From JAJPHW01 sp963799065 (GTDB lineage: Bacteria; Acidobacteriota; Terriglobia; Terriglobales; Acidobacteriaceae): a stretch of DNA of 64,000 nucleotides. The DNA is taken from the NCBI GenBank assembly GCA_963799065.1, contig CAWCVJ010000001.1, positions 1,488,001 to 1,552,000 on the forward strand, given 5' to 3'. The notes under the pieces were generated by a model, which was not told where the DNA came from, did no database searches, and worked only from the letters and a program-made list of their open reading frames with translations. This document shows positions 60,108 to 64,000 of this stretch, in pieces. Positions within the stretch are counted from its first letter, which is position 1. Every line of letters starts with the position of its first letter. Made by a program: the position numbers and the translations under genes.

Positions 60108-61441
60108 GTCGGGGAGAGACCAACTTCTCGCGCGACTCCTTCGCGCTCTGCCAGGGGCAACCGGATTCGAACCAGCGTTCCCTTCCCTTCCTGGCTGTCG
60201 ATCGTCATCTTTGCCGTTCCGCCATACAGAACCTTCAACCGCTCCGCTACGTTCGCCATGCCGATGCCGGTTCTGCCCAAACCGGCGGCGCGCTCCGATA
60301 GTGGTCCCGACCCCACTCCAACCCCATCATCCTCGATTTCGATAATGAGTTTCGTCTGCGTCAGGCGGCTGCGCAGATAAATGCTGCCACCCTCAATCTT
60401 CGGCGATAGTCCGTGCTTGATTGAATTCTCCACCAGCGGTTGCAGCAACATGCTGGGAACCATCACATCCAGCGATGCGGCTTCCATTTCCTTGACCACT
60501 TGAAGTTTGTCGCGTCCGAAGCGCACGACTTCGATGTCCAGATAGTTGTCGATGAATTCAATTTCTTCCCGCAGCGGCACGAATGCGTCGCTGCTATTGA
60601 GCAGGCGGCGCAAAATATTCGCCAGTTTGATAATCATTTCGCGAGCCGTGTCAGGATCGAAGCGCACCAGCGACGACACGGAATTCAGCGTGTTGAATAG
60701 AAAATGCGGATTGATCTGATTCTTCAGCGCTTCCATGCGAGCGTGCAGCAGCAGGCGCTCCTGCTCTTCCAGCTTGATCTGAATGCGCACGCTGTTCCAA
60801 ATCTTCAGCTCGATGCCGATCACGGTGACAGCGGTCGCAAAGATCGCCGACTCGACCCAATAGTTGTCGCTCTCAATGCTGAAGGTGGAATGAGGCAACA
60901 GAGTCGACAGCTCCCTATGTATGAAGCGCAGGCCGACGATGGTCACGAAAAACATGATCTGCCAGTCGAAGATTTTGGGGCGCGGCAGATTACGACGAAT
61001 CATGCGATAGATACTGAGATCGATGAAGGGCGAGAAGGACCAGATGTCCTCTTGATCGGGCGCGACACGGCGCAACTGGCCGGCGATGAACCCCGTAAGC
61101 AGATTGAAGGGTAGCGTGGCCCACTCGCCATGCAGCGCGGCGGGCAGCGCGAGCAACGCTCCGCCCATCATTCCACTATCAGGGCCGGCCAGGATGCCAA
61201 GCAAGATCGTAGTCTCGAACGAAAGGTCGCCGGCGATGAAGCTCTTGGCGGCGAAACGAATCCAGACGCCGATGGTGATGGGGAGCGCAATCCACAGCAC
61301 CAGGTAGATGCGCTGCCGCAAGGTGCGTTCGTCGCGGAACAACAGCGACTTGAACTCGACCGACCGCACCAGCGCCGAAGCCAAAGCCGCGGCCACGCCC
61401 ATCTTGATCAACAGATTTATGAGGATGAGTTGCGATTCCAT
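60068..61441 (-). CDS. LytS/YehU-type sensor histidine kinase
   Basis: A 457-residue membrane kinase. Residues 1-210 carry about six hydrophobic segments of the 5TM-LYT sensor type, with an LLGILAGPDSGMMGGALLAL stretch (about 80-99). The kinase domain has the phosphoacceptor His246 in NQINPHFLFNTLNS, and the ATP-binding region follows with LLQPLVENSIKHGL (about 338-351), EIEDDGVGVG (about 372-381) and GTGIGMANVAERL. The C-terminal 20 residues overlap the bshA gene end. No LytTR response regulator gene is adjacent, which is unusual. A TGCTACATT element lies 32 bases upstream of its ATG. Confidence 0.9.
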   Translation of the reverse strand: MESQLILINLLIKMGVAAALASALVRSVEFKSLLFRDERTLRQRIYLVLWIALPITIGVWIRFAAKSFIAGDLSFETTILLGILAGPDSGMMGGALLALPAALHGEWATLPFNLLTGFIAGQLRRVAPDQEDIWSFSPFIDLSIYRMIRRNLPRPKIFDWQIMFFVTIVGLRFIHRELSTLLPHSTFSIESDNYWVESAIFATAVTVIGIELKIWNSVRIQIKLEEQERLLLHARMEALKNQINPHFLFNTLNSVSSLVRFDPDTAREMIIKLANILRRLLNSSDAFVPLREEIEFIDNYLDIEVVRFGRDKLQVVKEMEAASLDVMVPSMLLQPLVENSIKHGLSPKIEGGSIYLRSRLTQTKLIIEIEDDGVGVGSGPLSERAAGLGRTGIGMANVAERLKVLYGGTAKMTIDSQEGKGTLVRIRLPLAEREGVAREVGLSPTYAVPSALSSTRR

Positions 61442-61473
61442 GGCAGGCGGGGCCGGAAATGGCCGCTAGACAA

Positions 61474-61482
61474 AATGTAGCA
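61474..61482 (-). promoter_or_regulatory. Extended -10 element TGCTACATT upstream of the LytS-type gene
   Basis: On the minus strand TACATT is preceded by TGC, 32 bases before the ATG at 61441. It matches the recurrent TGCTAnnnT pattern. Confidence 0.45.
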
Positions 61483-61512
61483 CGGCGGGGAAAGTAGGCG
61501 AATGCGGCGGCT

Positions 61513-61549
61513 GCCCGTTGCTTGACCGACTTATGGTCAAGTGGCGGGC
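61513..61549. repeat. Hairpin between thrC and the LytS-type gene
   Basis: CTTGACC (61521-61527) pairs with GGTCAAG (61535-61541), and outside it GCCCG (61513-61517) pairs with CGGGC (61545-61549) across 3-base bulges. It lies in the 132-base gap after thrC in reading order. No T-run follows, so it may be a processing or weak termination site. Confidence 0.5.
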
Positions 61550-61573
61550 CAACGTTCCTTCCCCGCAAAGAGT

Positions 61574-62785
61574 TCAGTACGGCCCAATAATCCCACCAAT
61601 GTGTCGCGCCGCCGGACGCTTCGGCCTTCGAGCCTGCTCAATCGTATCCAGATACTTCAGTCCCGATCCGGTATTGAAGAGGACGACGTTCTCGCCGGCT
61701 TTGAAGAAGCCCGAGCCCAGCAGTGTTCGATATGCCGCCAGCGAAGCCGCTCCTTCGGGGGCAGCGAATACGCCTTCGACTTTGGCCCAGTGGCGAAATG
61801 CATCCATCATCTGTTCGTCGGTTACGGTCACGACGGTGCCGTGGCTCTCACGGACAATCTTGAGAATCAGCGAATCGCCGTAGGGCTTGGGAACTCGCAG
61901 CCCGGATGAAATGGTCTCCGCATCTTTCCAAAAGTCGCAGGATGATGCGCCTTCAGCAAATGCCTTCGCCACGGGCGCGCAGCCAGCCGCCTGCACGCAA
62001 ACCATCTTCGGGCGCTCCGAACCAATCCAGCCCAGCTCTTGCATTTCTTCAAACGCCTTCCACATCCCGATCAAACCCACGCCGCCGCCGGTGGGGTAAA
62101 TCACGCCCTCTGGCAGGCGCCACTCGAGTTGCTCGGCGATTTCGTATCCCATGGTCTTCTTGCCCTCGACCCGAAACGGCTCTTTCAGCGTGGACATATC
62201 GAACCAGGAGTCTTTCGGAAACGCAGCGTCCATTCGCTCGCGCATGATGCGTGCGCAATCGCTGATCAGGCCGTCGACCAACGTCACATGCGCGCCGAAG
62301 CTTTCGCACTCGATGCGATTGGCCATGGGAACGTCCCTCGGCATGAAGATGTGCGCCTCCAAGCCACCCGCCGCGGCGTAACAAGCGAGCGCGCTTGCGG
62401 CGTTACCGGCCGATGGCGCAGCCAGTCTTTTCAATCCGTAATGCCGGGTCATGCTGACCGCGACCGACATTCCGCGCGCCTTGAACGACGCCGTAGGATT
62501 CAAGCCTTCATCCTTGATGAATACTCCGGGATACTCGCGGCTGGGCAGCATCGGGGTGAAGCCTTCGCCCAGCGTGATGGGCGCGACCTGGGGTAAGACC
62601 TCTGCATAGCGCCACAGGGTGGCGGGACGTTGCGCCAACGACTGGCGCGTAAAGCTTCTCTTTACGGCTTGCAAATCATAGCGGACATACAAGATTCCTC
62701 CATCTTTGGAACAAATCGTTTGTGGCGCCTCGGCAGAGAGATGTTCGCCGCAGCGGGTACATTCGAGGTATGCGATGGGAGCCAT
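61574..62785 (-). CDS. thrC: Threonine synthase
   Basis: A 403-residue PLP enzyme that converts O-phosphohomoserine to threonine. The PLP lysine is in NPTASFKARGM (about 95-105), followed by APSAGNAASALACYAAAGGL (about 123-142), the phosphate-binding loop, and PTGGGVGLIGM (about 229-239). A short N-terminal cysteine pair (LECTRCGEHL) plus a later Cys forms a zinc-ribbon-like start seen in this threonine synthase class. I chose the ATG at 62785 because a TACACT lies 10 bases before it; a longer frame starting at 62851 overlaps the TPR gene. Its pathway partner thrB lies at the far end of the window. Confidence 0.93.
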   Translation of the reverse strand: MAPIAYLECTRCGEHLSAEAPQTICSKDGGILYVRYDLQAVKRSFTRQSLAQRPATLWRYAEVLPQVAPITLGEGFTPMLPSREYPGVFIKDEGLNPTASFKARGMSVAVSMTRHYGLKRLAAPSAGNAASALACYAAAGGLEAHIFMPRDVPMANRIECESFGAHVTLVDGLISDCARIMRERMDAAFPKDSWFDMSTLKEPFRVEGKKTMGYEIAEQLEWRLPEGVIYPTGGGVGLIGMWKAFEEMQELGWIGSERPKMVCVQAAGCAPVAKAFAEGASSCDFWKDAETISSGLRVPKPYGDSLILKIVRESHGTVVTVTDEQMMDAFRHWAKVEGVFAAPEGAASLAAYRTLLGSGFFKAGENVVLFNTGSGLKYLDTIEQARRPKRPAARHIGGIIGPY

Positions 62786-62795
62786 GCGAAAAAGC

Positions 62796-62804
62796 AGTGT
62801 AGCA
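62796..62804 (-). promoter_or_regulatory. Extended -10 element TGCTACACT directly before thrC
   Basis: On the minus strand TACACT preceded by TGC ends 10 bases before the thrC ATG, inside the 34-base gap after the TPR gene. With no ribosome binding site between, thrC may have a leader of 3-4 bases. Confidence 0.5.
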
Positions 62805-62819
62805 CTCGATCGTGTATAG

Positions 62820-63560
62820 CTACACTTTGGGCAGTTCCTTAAGCAGCGCATTGGCTTTGCGAAACCAAGGCCGTTCTCGACGCCGCAAATAGTCTGGCAT
62901 ACTGGAACGCTTGCCTAGAATCCGCCGAGCCCACTCGCGCGCCTCCGGTACGCGATTTTGTTCAGCCAGAAACAGCGCATAGTTGTAATAGGTCTCGGAT
63001 GACGTCGAGATTTTTGTCGCTTCCTGAAACAGGTTCTCTGCTTGATCCGGCTGGCCCGTTTTCGCATAGGCGTGGGCGAGCAATCCCATCGCCTGATGAA
63101 AGTCGTACTTCGGATCCTGCTTGACGACGCGCTCCAGATCGGGCACCGCGGCCGCGAAGTCTCCGATGCGTACCTCGGCAATGCCCCGCCGGTAAAATGG
63201 ATCGATCGAATCTTTACGCGATGAGAGTGCTCTGTCGTAACACTGGCGAGCTCGCGCGAAGTGCCCATCTTCGAGATAAAGGTCGGCCAACTCTTCATAA
63301 TTTCCCGCCGAAGGATTGTCGACAATCGCCGATTCGAGTTCACGAATGCGTTTGCGACGTGGGAACACCTGGAACGAGGTGCGTAGCAGGCCAGCGTCTG
63401 GAATGACTTCGACGGCGATATAGATAAGCGCACCCAGCGGCCCCAACAGAAGGATCACCCACAGCCAATAGCCGTCGGGACGACGCCGGATGAAGTGAAC
63501 GATCGCCAGTCCCTGGAGAATCAATCCCCAGGGAAAAAAGAGAAATGTGAGTGCGCCCAT
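62820..63560 (-). CDS. Membrane-anchored TPR protein
   Basis: A 246-residue protein. The N-terminal 60 residues form two membrane helices (LTFLFFPWGLILQGLAIVHF and GYWLWVILLLGPLGALIYIA), like the N-terminal region of cardiolipin-synthase-type proteins. About four tetratricopeptide-like helix pairs follow (for example NYEELADLYLEDGHFARARQ, about 87-106, and YYNYALFLAEQNRVPEAREW, near 192-211). TPR units mediate protein contacts, so a scaffolding role at the inner membrane is likely. The gene precedes thrC by 34 bases and has a TGCTATAGT element 26 bases before its start. Confidence 0.8.
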   Translation of the reverse strand: MGALTFLFFPWGLILQGLAIVHFIRRRPDGYWLWVILLLGPLGALIYIAVEVIPDAGLLRTSFQVFPRRKRIRELESAIVDNPSAGNYEELADLYLEDGHFARARQCYDRALSSRKDSIDPFYRRGIAEVRIGDFAAAVPDLERVVKQDPKYDFHQAMGLLAHAYAKTGQPDQAENLFQEATKISTSSETYYNYALFLAEQNRVPEAREWARRILGKRSSMPDYLRRRERPWFRKANALLKELPKV

Positions 63561-63586
63561 ATGTGCGTTATGTCAGGACAAAGCGC

Positions 63587-63595
63587 ACTATAGCA
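63587..63595 (-). promoter_or_regulatory. Extended -10 element TGCTATAGT upstream of the TPR gene
   Basis: On the minus strand TATAGT preceded by TGC, 26 bases before the ATG at 63560, in the 86-base gap divergent from the aminotransferase gene. Confidence 0.5.
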
Positions 63596-63646
63596 CGTGC
63601 GTGGGAGCGCAACCCGGTTCACACGCAGTTCAAGTTATGATGAGCC

Positions 63647-64000
63647 ATGTTTTCCGAGCGAACAAAGTGGCGGCTGGACACAAATCGTTTCTCCCAGGCG
63701 CTCGGGCAGGTCCGCGCCGCTGGCACGCCAATCTTCGACTTGACGCTTTCCAATCCCACGCGCGCAGGGTTGCATTTCGATGCGAACAACATTTTGGCCG
63801 CGCTCTCACTTCCAGAGGTCATGGACCATGACCCCCAACCGCTCGGTCTCGCACCTGCTCGCGATGCGGTGCGCGCTTACTATCGCGAACACGGCGTAGA
63901 GGTGAATCCGGACGCTGTGCTTCTCACCACTGGCACCAGTGAGGCTTACTCTCATCTGTTCCGCCTGCTGTGCGATCCGGGGGATGAAGTGTTGGTGGCG
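63647..64000 (+). CDS. Class I/II PLP-dependent aminotransferase, 3'-truncated by the window edge
   Basis: The first 118 residues of an aminotransferase-fold protein. It opens MFSERTKWRLDTNRFSQALG, continues FDLTLSNPTRAGLHFD (about 30-45) and reaches a LLTTGTSEAYSHLFRLLCDP segment (about 91-110), the cofactor-phosphate region of fold-type I aminotransferases. The PLP lysine lies beyond the window. The ATG at 63647 is chosen as the first in-frame start; the ribosome binding site is weak (TGATGAG). It diverges from the TPR gene. Substrate cannot be told from this fragment. Confidence 0.85.
   Translation, partial: MFSERTKWRLDTNRFSQALGQVRAAGTPIFDLTLSNPTRAGLHFDANNILAALSLPEVMDHDPQPLGLAPARDAVRAYYREHGVEVNPDAVLLTTGTSEAYSHLFRLLCDPGDEVLVA

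Noticed and set aside
60163..60173. GGATTCGAACC resembling a tRNA T-loop
   Set aside because: It lies within the coding end of the LytS-type kinase and no acceptor, D or anticodon arms surround it.

Overview
The window looks like a chromosomal segment of an Acidobacteriota bacterium, most likely of the Terriglobia (Koribacter-like). This is inferred from the gene families present: a very large Oar-like TonB-dependent receptor with an N-terminal carboxypeptidase-regulatory-like domain, a secreted VWFA protein of the acidobacterial type, a FecR/DUF6600-type secreted protein, several small secreted or membrane proteins of acidobacterial type, and a DapF variant. The DNA is moderately GC-rich and densely coding on both strands. 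No rRNA, CRISPR array, integrase, transposase or prophage was seen. One tRNA (CAU anticodon) is present.

Layout. 1-10.6 kb: the 3' part of homoserine kinase, then a long minus-strand run read from 10.6 kb down to 1 kb: esterase, ATP-grasp ligase, GCS2-type carboxylate-amine ligase, M29 aminopeptidase, a second ATP-grasp-like protein, a PIG-L deacetylase fusion and an APC permease. 10.7-20 kb: DegT aminotransferase, alpha/beta hydrolase, a frameshifted small membrane gene, rpsT, a DapA-family lyase, a GH57 glycosidase, leuS and a single-domain response regulator. 20-28.5 kb: GT-C glycosyltransferase, PfkB kinase, mtnP, a secreted metalloprotease, dapF, a sedolisin and ppa. 28.5-32 kb: a small accessory island with an orphan HigA-type antitoxin, a ParD/ParE-type pair, a small conserved protein, a zinc-ribbon membrane protein and repeat-rich spacers. 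32-42 kb: purM, recA, a 2-hydroxyacid dehydrogenase, PPK2, two small proteins, the TonB-dependent receptor, the tRNA and the VWFA protein. 42.6-53.5 kb: an ATP-grasp/flavin monooxygenase pair, a MoaD-MoaE fusion, the FecR protein, ACT and OsmC proteins, mdh, icd, two secreted proteins and a PilZ protein. 53.6-64 kb: pyrF, rlpA, thiD, two MacB/FtsX-type permeases, bshA, a LytS-type kinase, thrC, a TPR protein and the start of an aminotransferase.

How the genes fit together. Most of the window is housekeeping: threonine (thrB, thrC), lysine/peptidoglycan (dapF), purine and pyrimidine (purM, pyrF), TCA cycle (mdh, icd), thiamin, molybdopterin and bacillithiol steps. The strongest candidate for an undescribed system is the five-gene minus-strand cluster at 5.4-10.6 kb. 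It combines three ATP-dependent carboxylate-amine ligase-type enzymes with a metallo-aminopeptidase and an esterase, and may be followed by a deacetylase and an amino-acid permease, which suggests synthesis and turnover of a small amide or peptide metabolite. A second, smaller candidate is the overlapping ATP-grasp/flavin monooxygenase pair at 42.7-44.7 kb.

Two sequence-level patterns recur. An extended -10 motif of the form TGCTAnnnT lies upstream of at least eight genes. In several genes a -10-like hexamer sits only 5-10 bases before the start codon with no ribosome binding site, which suggests leaderless transcripts.
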